The notes under the pieces were generated by a model that saw only the letters and a list, made by a program, of their open reading frames with translations, had not been told where the DNA came from and did not search any database. 64,000 nucleotides of DNA from Onchocerca lupi (lineage: Eukaryota > Nematoda > Chromadorea > Rhabditida > Onchocercidae), in the NCBI GenBank assembly GCA_028564675.1, contig JAOVVO010000061.1, forward strand, positions 140,323 through 204,322. Reading direction: 5' to 3'. Below, piece after piece: positions 1 to 11,300 of this stretch (position 1 is the stretch's first letter; each line of letters opens with the position of its first letter). A program made the translations under genes and the position numbers.

Positions 1-1123
1 ATTTCAATACATCCATAATTATTATCATTTAATTCTTCATCAATAACCTTATCAAATATTGAGCATAAGAATTTGTTTACAAAATCCTATTTTTTTTTTT
101 TTTTTTTGATATCACTTTCCATTCTAAATTATTTACTAATTTTATATTTTACAGCAGCAAAAATTCAAAAAATTTTAGTAATTTCCAAAGAAAAAAAAAA
201 GAAAAAATCATATTTTCCGAGAAATTGACATTACATGGCTTTGCTCTATCCAACGGTTTGCATGATTAAAAAATATTTAGTTGAAAATAAAAGATGAAAT
301 TTAGCATACCAAAGTATCATTAAGGAATAAATTAATGATGACAGTTTCAAATATATAATTAACTAGTTGGATATTTGGAATGCAGTGAGATTTATTATCT
401 CTCTGGCTGGCAAAATTATTTACTCTGATGAATTCAGCATTGCTAAATTTTCATATTAGTAATAAATGTTCAAAATTTTTAGCTCAAAACAATTTTGTAG
501 CTTTCATAATTGAAATTCTCATTGTCAAAAATTTCAATTTCAAATATTTTTTTTTTTGAAATTTATATTTCAGGTGAAAAATGCTTGTCATTTCATCACG
601 AAAATTCACGTTAAAGCGAAATTTAAGATGACTTTTTGATAAAGAAAAAATGTCAGAATACTCGAATTCATTGGATAATGTAATTTTCTGGAAAGTTTAA
701 TACTGCTTACATGAAAAGGAAATATTTAATTTTTACTTAGTCCTTTTTTTTTTTTTTTTTTTTTTTTTGAAAAGTTTAAATTTTGAGGAATAATTGGATT
801 AATTTTTTTTGCTTCTGCAATTCCAGATATGCATCCGAAGCATAAATTATTGGAAGCTCTACAGCTGTTCTATGAATAAAATTCCGAATCAATTTATGTC
901 AAAGCATCCAATGTTAATAAATTAGCCGGATGAAAGAAAAAATGAAGTTAACTAGCAACAGAAGGATGATAAATATTTAAACAATTCCATGCTGCAATTG
1001 AAGAATATGAAATATTTATGTTTCCAATGCCATCATTATTCATTTGTTTCTCGAAAAATATTAAATAGCTCCTTCAGAAGATTGCTAGCAAATTGAAAAG
1101 TTTTTGTGTGTTTGTCACAAAAC
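1..1123. other. Gene-free AT-rich flank
   Basis: I see no splice-bounded open frame or RNA gene here. The main structure is homopolymer runs, including a T run of about 25 at 744-768. Nothing else is supported. Confidence 0.5.
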
Positions 1124-1337
1124 AATGGTCCAGGCTCTTCTTTTGAAAAACAAAGTGTCAATAAGAATGGTCCAGGCTCTTCTTTTTGAAAAAGAAAGTG
1201 TCAATAAGAATGGTCCAGGCTCTTCTTTTTGAAAAAGAAAATGTCAATAAGAATGGTCCAGGCTCTTCTTTTTGAAAAAGAAAGTGTCAATAAGAATGGT
1301 CCAGGCTCTTCTTTTTGAAAAAGAAAGTGTTAATAAG
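1124..1337. repeat. Tandem array, about five 43-bp units
   Basis: Units start near 1124, 1166, 1209, 1252 and 1295, each opening with AATGGTCCAGGCTCTTC. The first unit is one base shorter and carries a base change in its A-rich part; the last has GTTAATAAG instead of GTCAATAAG. The middle units are almost identical, so the array is young or homogenised. Each full unit contains the 17-nt inverted repeat TTCTTTTTGAAAAAGAA (8-bp arms around one base). No open frame runs through the array. Confidence 0.95.
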
Positions 1338-2526
1338 AAGAGCAATTTTCTAGGATAGATATAGAAAAGAGGAAAAAAAATAAAAATGAGTGATATCATC
1401 AATGAAAATAGTTGAAGTAAGCTTCTAATTTAATCGTTTGATATATGATGAGCGGAAATTGAAGTGTAATAATCATCCATGATGTAATGTTTTGAAAATT
1501 GAAATAAGTCTTATTTTCAAAGTTCAGTGATTGTTTAATTTAATATCAGTATTCAAAAATGATAATTTGTTGAGCAAAATTATTCATTATGAGGTTAATG
1601 ATCTTTTCTTATTCCATGATGAAATTGATGGATACTTATTTAATCTAGAAGAACTGATTAGCAGCTCACATCTTATCAATGTGATTTTGAATTTTCTAAC
1701 TGCTGCCATCCCGTTGCATACTCGAAATTTGTGCTGAAAAACATGGAAAATTTTAGTGTGAAGTTAGTGGTAGAATTAATACGTCCTCTGGGTTGACTTA
1801 GTAAGCAATATAGCATTCTGACAAATTTATGGATTCTTTGTTAATCAATAATTTATTACCAACCTTACACTTTCATTTTGTCTAGTTTAGGTCTTTCTTT
1901 TTTACTTTAGTTTTTTTGTATTCAAATATTTTAAATACATAAGGAGCATTTATTTTCAGTTTTACCATATTGTAATTTTTTTGACAAGCAATAGGAAGGA
2001 GAATGATCGAATCCGAAATCAATACGTAATGAAAGAAAATCAGAATAAATTTGGCACTTTCAACCTATTTAACAAAATAGACGAGAACAATCAAAGGAAT
2101 AATTTAATATTTGATAATTGATAATTTAATATTTGCTAAATGGGCAAGTTTTTCTGAATATCGCATATTTTTATGCGAAAGTTTATTTTTATTCGTATCT
2201 TCATTAATTTGCTGTACGATTAAATATTCGTCGTATTTTTGAGTGTCTGTTTCCGGAAAAGGAATTATTCAATCATTAACCGAATAACTGGAATTGTTTT
2301 ATCACTTTTATCTAAAAACTAATTTTCATTTAATTGTAACTTCGTTTCTCACTCCTTTCTTTCGTCTCCTTCAATAATTATCATTTGCTTAATTGTTTTT
2401 CTTCCATATACATGCAAAGACTCAGTTTAAATTTTTTTTTTTTTTCAGTTTCCTAAATTTAAGGGTTTTCCGAAATTCATAAATTTAAGATTCAATTTCA
2501 TAAATTTAAGGTTTTTTTTTTTTTTT
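1338..2526. other. Gene-free stretch
   Basis: A 68-codon open frame at 1531-1737 begins with a non-ATG codon, lacks convincing splice sites and resembles nothing I know, so it is not called. The segment ends in a short direct repeat of CATAAATTTAAG (near 2479-2510) and a long T run. Confidence 0.4.
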
Positions 2527-2601
2527 TTTTTATTTATATAGATTAGCTGGATCGGGCCATCCTCCGCATGGCTCGATCCAGCTAATCTATATAAATAAAA
2601 A
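2527..2601. repeat. Near-perfect 34-bp hairpin
   Basis: Arms at 2527-2560 and 2568-2601 are reverse complements except for one position that can form a G-U pair. The 7-nt loop is CCTCCGC. The tip is GC-rich (GCTGGATCGGGCCAT) in otherwise AT-rich DNA. The right arm continues directly into the dispersed repeat that follows, so the hairpin is probably the folded end of that element and not an independent RNA gene. A pre-miRNA-like transcript cannot be excluded from sequence alone. Confidence 0.9.
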
Positions 2602-2760
2602 TGTCAATGTTCGTTTTGTTCAAAATCTTAAATCTCTGAAAGTTCTTCAACATGCGCCTTATCTATATCATTTCAAAAACTAAGATATCGAAAAGTTCTT
2701 ATCTATTGCTATGAAATTTTGACACAACATTGCATTCAAACATGCGCACATTTTTTATAC
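2568..2760 (+). repeat. Dispersed repeat, copy A
   Basis: This segment (TAAATAAAAATG, AATGTTCG, AATCTCTGAAAGTTCTTC, AACATTGCATTC, ATGCGC in order) matches, with divergence, two parts of the interval 36585-37005. There one end appears in forward and the other in reverse orientation. No protein is encoded. A non-autonomous transposon family is the simplest reading; I cannot name it. Confidence 0.55.
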
Positions 2761-3765
2761 AAGCGTTACTGTTGCACAGTTTAGTTAAATGCATTGATTA
2801 TCTACTTTGATGTCACCATTCCACATTTGTATTGTTGCTAATTTACCATTACTAAGAAAATCTTCATTCATTTATAAATTAATAGAATAGTTCATTATTT
2901 TTCTCACTAAGCATTTCAATTGTTAAACAGATTCGTTGTTTTTTGGTTAATTAGGCTCAAATGTTCTCCAATCATCGGATTAAATGATTACAAAATAAAT
3001 AGCACATAATATGGCACAATATTTACAAAATAAATCTAAAATCAATATGAACAAATAAAACTAACTTTAATTAAAAGCAAATTACTGATGAGAATGAATA
3101 TTTGAAAGCAAAAGAAAACGTAGAATGATTGGTGTGATTTTCCAGCTAAAATGATCATCGTACAAATTATACTATTGCTATATGGAGATAAAGAGCAGAA
3201 CTGTTTTTTCATTGATAGACATCATACTTGATTGATATCAAATGAATTGATAAACTAAAATAAAGTATTACATTTAAAATAATTAGATGAATAATTAATA
3301 AAATTTTTTCAAATTAAAAAAATATAATTATTATAAATTATCAAATATAAAGAAATATTTTAGAAAATGTAAAAATAAGGTAAACGAAAGAGCATACAGG
3401 ATGAAAAATAAAATAAACGAAAAAGCATGTAAAATGCAATGTAAGAAAAAGGTGCACATATTGCTTAAGATAAAACATTTATATTGTTTAAGATAAAAAA
3501 TTATGTAAAATATGAAATGAAAAAAGAAGCATAGAAGTCAAAAAGAGAGATAAAATATATTTGACTAAGAAGATAAGCATCAGAATTAATTTCAGTTATA
3601 AAAATAATATGAAGAATAAAGCACAAAGAAAGTAAAATATTATGCAAAAGAAATATAAAATAAGTTAAATTAAGAATTTACATTAAAAATTTCAGGGCAA
3701 TAATTTAAAAAATAAAATATTTATAAATAAAATGAGCATACTTATCGATCAGAGTATGCTATTTA
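2761..3765. other. Gene-free AT-rich stretch
   Basis: Low-complexity, A-rich sequence. No exon or RNA gene is recognised. Confidence 0.4.
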
Positions 3766-4110
3766 TCATGATGATTACGAACGTATTTATTTAAAAATCC
3801 ATACGATTATCACAAAATTATTGTTTAGATTACTCAAAAACAGATTCGAAATAGCCAATAGCAACCAATTTGTTGTAAAAAGTTATCACATTTCCTTTTC
3901 CTTTTCTTTTTCTTAATAATTATCCATATTTCAATGATACAATCTTCTTCTTTATTTCCTTTCTCAAATGATAGTTTACATAAACTATGTTATTTTGAAT
4001 ATATATGTTCAAGATGCTATAATATAAGCGTTTTATCACATAAAATTGTGTCACCGAAATGGGAAAAATGGATGAGTAAACCTCATTAACTGGCTTATTA
4101 TTAGTATATT
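3766..4110 (+). repeat. Diverged direct duplication, copy 1
   Basis: This block aligns by eye with about 4311-4740. Shared landmarks in the same order are TTATTTAAAAATC, CAGATTCGAAAT, TTATCACAT, TTTCCTTT, TTCAAGATG, GTGTCACCGAAATGGGAA (ATGTCACCAAAATGGGAA in copy 2) and TTTATTATT or CTTATTATT. Copy 1 lacks the tRNA-like segment present in copy 2. Confidence 0.65.
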
Positions 4111-4310
4111 GAATTAATCATAATCAAGATTTAATTATCCAAATTTGAGATACGTTTCCAGGTGAGTGAAACAAAAAAACTGAAGAAAAACTGTGAGAAC
4201 TGAAGAATAGAATTCAACCTACAATTTTGTCATGATCAGAAAGAAAAGCAACAGATAATTAAATTTTTTTTTTTTTTTTCAACAGATATTATATGTATAT
4301 TTTTCTATTT

Positions 4311-4740
4311 ATAATTATGATTAATCTTATTATTTAAAAATCTCTGTGATCGATACAAAATTATTCTTTAAATGACTTAAAATCAGATTCGAAATGACAG
4401 ATAGAAATTAATCAGTTATAGAAGATATCATACATTTTATCACATCATTTTTTTCCTTTCTTGATAATTTTGTATGATTAGAAGATAAAATATTAATTTT
4501 TACCTTTCTCACATGACAAATATGCATGAATTATATTATCATCGACTAGATTAGCAGGAATTGGCAAGGATCGATTATCTCAATCAGTAGATCACCGGAC
4601 TCTTAATCTGGCTATCACGTCAGGTTGTACGTAAAGATTTACGTTCAAGATGTCATAATACGTGTAGATTGGTATGGAAGATCATGTCACCAAAATGGGA
4701 ATGATGGAGACGAAAATCTAATTGATTGGTTTATTATTGC
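4311..4740 (+). repeat. Diverged direct duplication, copy 2
   Basis: Second copy of the block at 3766-4110, about 85-95 bases longer. The extra length lies at about 4547-4638, exactly where a tRNA-Lys-like sequence sits. Copy 1 therefore looks like the unfilled site. Confidence 0.65.
4570..4645 (+). pseudogene. tRNA-Lys(CTT)-like pseudogene or tRNA-derived insert
   Basis: From 4576 the sequence TATCTCAATCAGTAGATCA resembles a tRNA A box and D arm. A 5-bp anticodon stem (CCGGA 4595-4599 with TCTGG 4607-4611, one G-U) closes a canonical 7-base loop CTCTTAA, giving anticodon CTT at 4602-4604 (Lys). The B-box region (CAGGTTGTACG, 4621-4631) is degenerate compared with GGTTCGANNCC, and I cannot build a 7-bp acceptor stem. 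Just downstream ACGTAAA and TTTACGT form a tight inverted repeat. It is probably a decayed or tRNA-derived copy, not a working tRNA. Confidence 0.6.
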
Positions 4741-6185
4741 ATTGGATAAAGCATTTTTACTTATCAATTTATCATTTACTTATCATTTTTGACTTTGAAC
4801 TACTTTTTGAGTTATATGAATGTTTCAAAACCTAAGTGATCCAGAGCATAAAATCGAAGGAAAAAATGAAAAATTGGAAAGAAAAAAAAGTTTTTATCGT
4901 GTAAATTTTCTTACGAAGTTTAGAAAAAAAATGATAATGATAGTATTATCATCAATTAAAATTGCCCAATTAAACGATCCGTATTATTATCCATCAAAAA
5001 TGCATCAATATTCTTTTCATATCTAAAATCTTGTTGAGCATTTTGCATGTATAATTTTACTGAAATAAAATGAAGAAATAATTTACGATTAAACTTAAAC
5101 TAATAAATTTCATTTCAATAAATCATGAAAATAAATCGCTTGATTTCTTCTCAAAAAGAAGTTATAAAAGTAACGAAATAGTTTAAAGACATAGTTTAGC
5201 GATTGATTTTCAAGTTTTTATGAAATTGCAAATTTGAATTTTTGATAATTTACACAATACTTTCTGATGAACAAATACCGGAATACAATTTCTAATCTAT
5301 CCAAAAGTAATATTTTATCTTTAATAATTTTTGTTCTCTCAAAATATTTGCTACCTATCGTTTCGAGCTAATTTTTTAAATTTGCTCAAAAAATGATACT
5401 TCCTTCAACAAATAGTTTTATCATAGCATTTCATCGATCAATTGCAATAAATTTAAAATAATTCATCGAAACATTTCTTCTAATTTCTTCTCATTGCAAC
5501 AATTCTCATCATTGATTGTATTATTTGCATATTTTCGCAATCTCAATTAACATCAATCAAACCATTCGAATTGTTCGATTTTTTTTCATAACGTCTCATT
5601 TCGGAGTGACTTTTTGATTCCAATGGAACACGTGATGTTTACTTTTGTTTGTTTTTTTTTAAATGTTTTGTTGGTTGGCCAGTTTAGCTTAATTTGGGTT
5701 TTTTTTGCATCTGAGGTGAGAATACTGAGTCCGAGAAAAGTACTGGAATATTTCGAGAATAGGAGGAATATTTGAATACTCTATGATCTTTTCAAAAATC
5801 TTGAATGCTTTTCAATAAAGGGAAAATTTGATTTCAATTTGATGGAAAACAGAAAGATCAGATCATCTAAAATCGTGAAAACTGGTTGAAATCAGATCGA
5901 TTGAAATTTAATTTTGACGAAAAAACGATGAGATTAGATCTGTAAGATTTCTAGATCTCAGCAGTTTATGATCTTGCATTATTAAAACTTTTAACCAGTT
6001 GGAATTCCAATCCCAACTTTTCAAAAATGCTTCGAGTATTTTTTTTTTTAACTCTTCGTTTTCTACTACTATTAGCATTAATTAATTGTACCGACAATTT
6101 TTTAAAGAAAAGTTATAGATTATTTTCAAGTTTGAAACGATGCATTAATCGAAGTATTGCTTACTGCTATCTGTTTACCATCAAT
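4741..6185. other. Upstream flank of nuo-6
   Basis: Open frames here are short (68 codons or fewer), lysine/asparagine-rich and not bounded by splice sites. The promoter of the nuo-6/ttc-37 pair should lie in this stretch, but I recognise no specific element. Confidence 0.35.
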
Positions 6186-6192
6186 AATTCAG
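6186..6192 (+). promoter_or_regulatory. Probable trans-splice acceptor for nuo-6
   Basis: AATTCAG ends at 6192, 25 bases before the start codon at 6218. An in-frame TGA at 6206-6208 lies between them, so coding cannot begin further upstream. This placement is typical of nematode spliced-leader addition. That an SL is added is inference. Confidence 0.5.
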
Positions 6193-6217
6193 GTGTGAGA
6201 TCGTATGAAAGATCAAG

Positions 6218-7923
6218 ATGCGGTTCGCGGTAGTAAGGCTGAAGATGCCAACAAACACTAAGCTTTGGCAAGATCCGGTATTGGGATACTTTGAAACGCA
6301 TGGAAAAATGAAGTTCATTGCTGGCGAAGACTATGGCATCAGTGATGAAGAGAAAAAAGTTACTTTTAATTGTTAGGGATTTTTCGAAGCGTACAAGAAG
6401 TTGTTGGAATTTCATTGCCTTGAGTCGTTGGATTAAGAATTTCATATTCATTAAAGCATTTATTTTCTGTTATTTTCTATTTTTTATTTTTTCATTTTCG
6501 GGGAATTTGGTTTATCAGTTTTGTTGATGCTTTTGTTTTTATTTCCCAGAATTTTTGCAATTTTCAGGCTGTCTTATGGCGATATCGTTTAAAAGAAATT
6601 CTCAAGAAGGAATATCTTCGGCGAGAATATGACCCACATACTTTTAAGTATAGGGTAATTCTTTTCTACGAAAAACTTATTTAGCTAAATTGCTCTCAAT
6701 TTCTTTGTCAAAGAATTTCATATTTCTTGTAATCTAATCTTAGTTATGTTAATTAACTGTAGTCTCAGTTTTAAATATATTTACTTCCGTAATATGCTGT
6801 AACAAAATGGCGTAAATTTCTATTTTGAAATCAAACTGAATTAATTTGCTCGACGAATTTTTTTTATACTAGTTTGAACTTCAGAATTTTTCCTCCATTT
6901 TTCGGTTTTTTTTTATTCATGCATTACAGGAAGGTGTAGTAATTGATCCAGCTGTATTCCGGTGGTATTCGGCCAATGCTATGCAATACGAATTTTTCCG
7001 TTACACGCCACGATCTGTGTTTCTTTATGCTGGCTCATTTCTGTTCGTATTCTATGTTTTGATCAGAATAATGTTCCAGTATGAGGTGAACTTTGAAATT
7101 TTGAAATATTTTTGGATTTATATATATGAAGCAAAGCATGACATTTCAATCAAGTGAATAGATTAAATGAAAGGCTGTCAAAAATTGTTGAAGATTATTC
7201 AGATATGATTCTATATAGTCATGTCGCTTTGTAATAAATAATAGGAAGGGTAATTTGCGGAAAAGGACATAGAAAATATTTTATCGCTTAACTGATAGAT
7301 TCTTTCTCAGATAATAGTTACATTTCCACTTTCACTGTTGAGTTCACAGTAACGAGAAAAAATATTGCAGTTTACTTTACATTTCATTGTGTTGTGTTTG
7401 GCGTTCCAAGGAACTAGAAAGCTTGTTTACCACACAAAATAACGGTTTTATTTAATAGCTGAAGTACATTAGAAAACAGAACTTGTATAAGCTAAGTTAA
7501 TTTTAAAATAATTCTTATACAGAACAAAGTTGGGTTTAAATTTTTTATTGAGTTTTTCATCAGTTAATTATTTGGTTGTAGAACTATATGTTTATTTTTT
7601 TCAAACAGTTGATTGAACTCTTTGTGTTTAATCGCAAAAAGATTTTCTTTGCTTTGGATATAAATATGTATATGGAAGAAAAAAAAAAGTATATTGAAAA
7701 ATGAAACCAAATACTCCTAAAATGCATCAATTCTTTGTCAAATAATGTCAAATAATGATCGCATTATTATTATTTATATGAAAAAAAAATAAAATTTTTA
7801 AAAGTTTAGGATCGTAGTCGTGATATGTGTTTGGATGGTGAATTGCTATGGTGGGATCGTATGTATAATCGTCATGTGAACACATGTGGCAACTACCATT
7901 ATAGTCCTACATTTGTAAATTAG
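6218..7923 (+). CDS. nuo-6: NADH dehydrogenase (complex I) subunit NDUFB4, nuo-6 ortholog
   Basis: Exons 6218-6358, 6568-6654, 6930-7085 and 7810-7923 join in phase 0 to give 165 residues. The protein is an accessory membrane-arm subunit of mitochondrial complex I and acts in the inner membrane; in C. elegans NUO-6 is the NDUFB4 (B15) ortholog. Visible family marks are a basic helix RLKEILKKEYLRREYDP (about 52-68), the segment VIDPAVFRWYSANAMQ (about 80-95), and one hydrophobic span SFLFVFYVLIRIMF (about residues 112-125), followed by a hydrophilic C-terminus ending PTFVN. The order matches human NDUFB4 (basic helix, ENPALLRW-like segment, single transmembrane helix), with a somewhat longer N-terminus. 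The start is fixed by the stop at 6206. All introns are GT-AG. ttc-37 follows 430 bases downstream on the same strand, possibly in the same operon. Confidence 0.9.
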
Positions 7924-8210
7924 ATGGTCATTTTGATCAAAGTTCTAGATGATCCAGATTTATTGTTCACATATTGTATATTAAATAGATAAATGGTTTC
8001 GTATCCGCATCGTATCTGTTCTATTTATATCGGGATATGATTAAAACTGTGGATGTATCTATCGATTGTACTGCTTATATTTGTTATCAGAACTCCTCGT
8101 ATATATATAGAAAAATTTTGGTGGGATAAAAAAAATTTTTTTGATTTGAAATTAGTAACTACCGCAGTTGCGAAAACGTATGTGCGGTGTTTTTCTTAAT
8201 ATTCGGCATT

Positions 8211-8216
8211 AATAAA
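8211..8216 (+). terminator. Poly(A) signal of nuo-6
   Basis: AATAAA lies 288 bases after the nuo-6 stop and about 120 bases before the acceptor in front of ttc-37. This fits 3'-end formation followed by downstream trans-splicing in a nematode operon. Confidence 0.55.
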
Positions 8217-8321
8217 AGTTATAAATGCTAGATTGGAATTTAGACATGCTGGAGACTTAACTGCTGATTGGGATGGTGATCTGAAAGTAACAGTATTGGT
8301 TTAACTGTCATTATATCGACT

Positions 8322-8335
8322 TCTTCAGGATTCAG
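8322..8335 (+). promoter_or_regulatory. Probable trans-splice acceptor(s) for ttc-37
   Basis: Two AG dinucleotides in good context (TCTTCAG and GATTCAG, the latter ending at 8335) lie 19-30 bases before the ATG at 8354, after a pyrimidine-rich run. Spliced-leader addition is inferred from position and context. Confidence 0.45.
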
Positions 8336-8353
8336 GTGGTTGTTTCCATTATT

Positions 8354-11300
8354 ATGGGGACGAAAGCTATACTTAAAACTATTCGCCAATATATTGATGC
8401 CAAGGATTTCAAGAAAGCAGGCGAGATTATTGAGGTCCGCTATTCTCGATTATTGAGATACATAATGTGTTCGTATCGTACACTCAAAACTAGTATTTTC
8501 GGATCTTTGTCGGTTTCTTAAATCTGGCGAAGTTTAGCTTGTTTCGGATTCTTCAGTCGAAACCATGTGTCCTTTTTTTTGTATTTTGATCTTTTCAAAT
8601 ATTACTCATTCTTATAGTGTCACAGTTTTATGTTTAAAAGCTTAATTCCCTGCTTACTGATTCCAGGATTTGTTGAAGCAGGATGTATCCGATTATTTGT
8701 TATTCATCTTCGCTGCAATTACAAATGGGGAGATTGGAAATAATTGTGAAGCAGTTAATTATTATAAAAAGGCAACCGAACTTGATGCAGAAAAGCCTTT
8801 AGCATGGCAAGGATTATATAAACTTTATGAACAAGGGAAATATGTTGATTTGGAGCATATCCTAACAGTTATTCAGAATCTGCTGCGTCTTCCTGGGTGT
8901 GTTAATATTTTCTTCAGATGTATACAGTCGATTAATTTTTTCTTATATATTTTTTTAAAATCAGAAATTCACCAGTTCCTAAAAAGCTTCATAGATTTGC
9001 TTCTTAAAAATTCGAAGTTTATAAATTTCAAGTCACTAGTATATATTCTTGTTATGATGTATATTTCATGGATTTTAGGATTACTCCAGAAAAAGTATCT
9101 GTGTATGAGAAGGAATTAGGTTTTATTTTACTGAAATTGAAAAGATTTGATGAAGCTTTTTCAAATTTCGATCGGTTAGATGTTGAATTTTATTGTGAAG
9201 CGCTAAAAGCGGTACTCTCCACTGATGATTGGAATGGTGATCGAAAAAAATTGGTAAATATTCAAATTTATTGCAGTCATTTTTAAACTTCTTAGATTTT
9301 TGAAAAGATTTCTTCCTTTTCTTTCTCTTAATTCTTGCTTCTAGATAGAACAATGTCTAATCAAAATCGATATTGGCAAATTGGATGATAAAATTCATAA
9401 GAAATGTGTAATATTACGTTGTTCTTGGGCAGAGGTTAGCAGTTTTTCTAATGTATTAGCGATTCAATTTTAGAACTTTCACATTTCCGTTTCTGCTATA
9501 CCTCTATTCCTATTGTTTTATAAATTAATATGGAGTATATTTAGACACTAGAAGAAATAAAGGATGTATTAAACTGGCATGCTAAATACATTTCATTCGA
9601 TGATGAATGGCTAACTGATTTATTGCGATATTTCGTTATTATCTCCTATTTGGAGCAACGTCAAGTAGATCCTTCGAGCGATATTATTGATATGCTCAAA
9701 AATGCCGTAGGGAGAGAAACAGAATTTGAATTTTTGCTTAAGCACATTGAGAAGATGGAAATATCATCATCGATCAAAAATATTGATGAAAATTTAAAAA
9801 GCAAATGCAAATGGTAAGTTCACTCTCTTTGCCAAGATGAATTGGGGAAAATAAAAAGGTAAGGAATAAAATAATTTGTGATAAAGATTTAAGCTGATTA
9901 CTTCCTATATCTGCTTTATTTTAGAGATACTCTTAGTGACTGTGAATCTTTTTGAAATTTTAAAATTACTTCTTTGGATGCTGACAATTCCTGGGTTTTT
10001 TTTTTTCTTTATTTTCAAATCAAATCCAGAATGTATTTTTAGGCCATATATCGGTTTGACTCTTCCTCTACTGCTTTTTCAAGAGCGCTATGAGCAAGTC
10101 TTGTCTCTTTTGGATATAATGATTCCACACATGCATCCCGCAATTACCAAGACTTTAAATGAAGCTATTTTCGGTGTTAGATGTGAAGCATTGTATGGCA
10201 TTCATGACGATAGTGCTTTGATGCAGTTAAATTTATTGTTGACGAACAATTCAGACAGTAAGCGATTACGCAGGGACATACGACTTACGGTAATGATTTA
10301 GAACCGAATTCTTGAGAATTTCAAGTATTCTCGTGATTTAAAATGAACTCAAATTTTGAATTTGTATTTAAAATGAAAAAATTTATATTGTCTTTTTTTT
10401 TCTTTTCGATGGTATGTGATAATATTGATATGGATGATACATCGAAAATGGATATAATACAAAATGAGAAATATGAAGATCCTGCTGAAGAGATGTACTG
10501 GAAAGTTATGATATTGAAAAACTCGCAATCAAAAGAATCCTTACAAGGTGATGAATAAATTTTTGAATTTAAGCAGTTGATAATATTACGTAGAAATCTG
10601 GACTAACTACAGTATGTCTTAAGGTAATTATATAATTACATATCTTGGCTGTTTTCTTATAAAAGTTCACAATTTCCTTTTTCAAGCTTACTAATGATTA
10701 TGTTTTCATTTTGAGACGTCTCATTTAGTAGTTTTGATTTCATACTGTCTATATAACTTGCTTGAAGCTTTTGAATCGAGTGCTTTTATTTTGCTTCCAC
10801 ATTATCTAATCAGTGCAATTTTGATACTGCAGTAAAGTATTCGGGTAGAATTTCTGGGATTTCTGATGTTATATTTAAGGAATCTCAATGATTTCCGTAT
10901 AATTTCAATATGTCTTTTATTTCTCATGATATGGTTTTTTCTTTCCCTTCCTTTGTTTTCATCAAAACAACTATTAAAATGAATTCAGTATTGATTATTT
11001 CAGAAGCAAAATCTTTAGCTGCAAATTTTGTAAAAGTCAGTTCGCAATCTTGGCAGTGGCTATTGCTTCATAGCGAAATTTGTTTGAAATTGAATACTGA
11101 AGATGCATGTGCTACATCAGCTCTTGTGAAGGTGCATTTATATTATTCTTCGCAACAGAATTGTAAATATTAAAATGTATAAACTTAGCAAACAATGAAA
11201 TTTTCGTCAAAACTGCTGCACAGCACGTATACAAACTTTCTGCTTTTAAATAAGCATAAAATTACTCAAACCTTCTCTAAATTTTATAAAAATCCTCCAA

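Noticed and set aside
1123..1340. 43-bp array considered as a CRISPR or heat-shock element cluster
   Set aside because: There are no unique spacers between units, the genome is eukaryotic, and the GAA/TTC spacing does not fit the heat-shock consensus.
1531..1737. 68-codon open frame in the left flank
   Set aside because: It has no ATG at its start, no clear splice borders and no recognised motif; such frames occur by chance here.
4820..5026. 68-codon Lys-rich frame between the duplication and nuo-6
   Set aside because: Low-complexity composition, no splice context and no recognised motif.
6167..6451. 94-codon minus-strand frame over nuo-6 exon 1
   Set aside because: It overlaps a well supported exon in antisense and shows no known domain.
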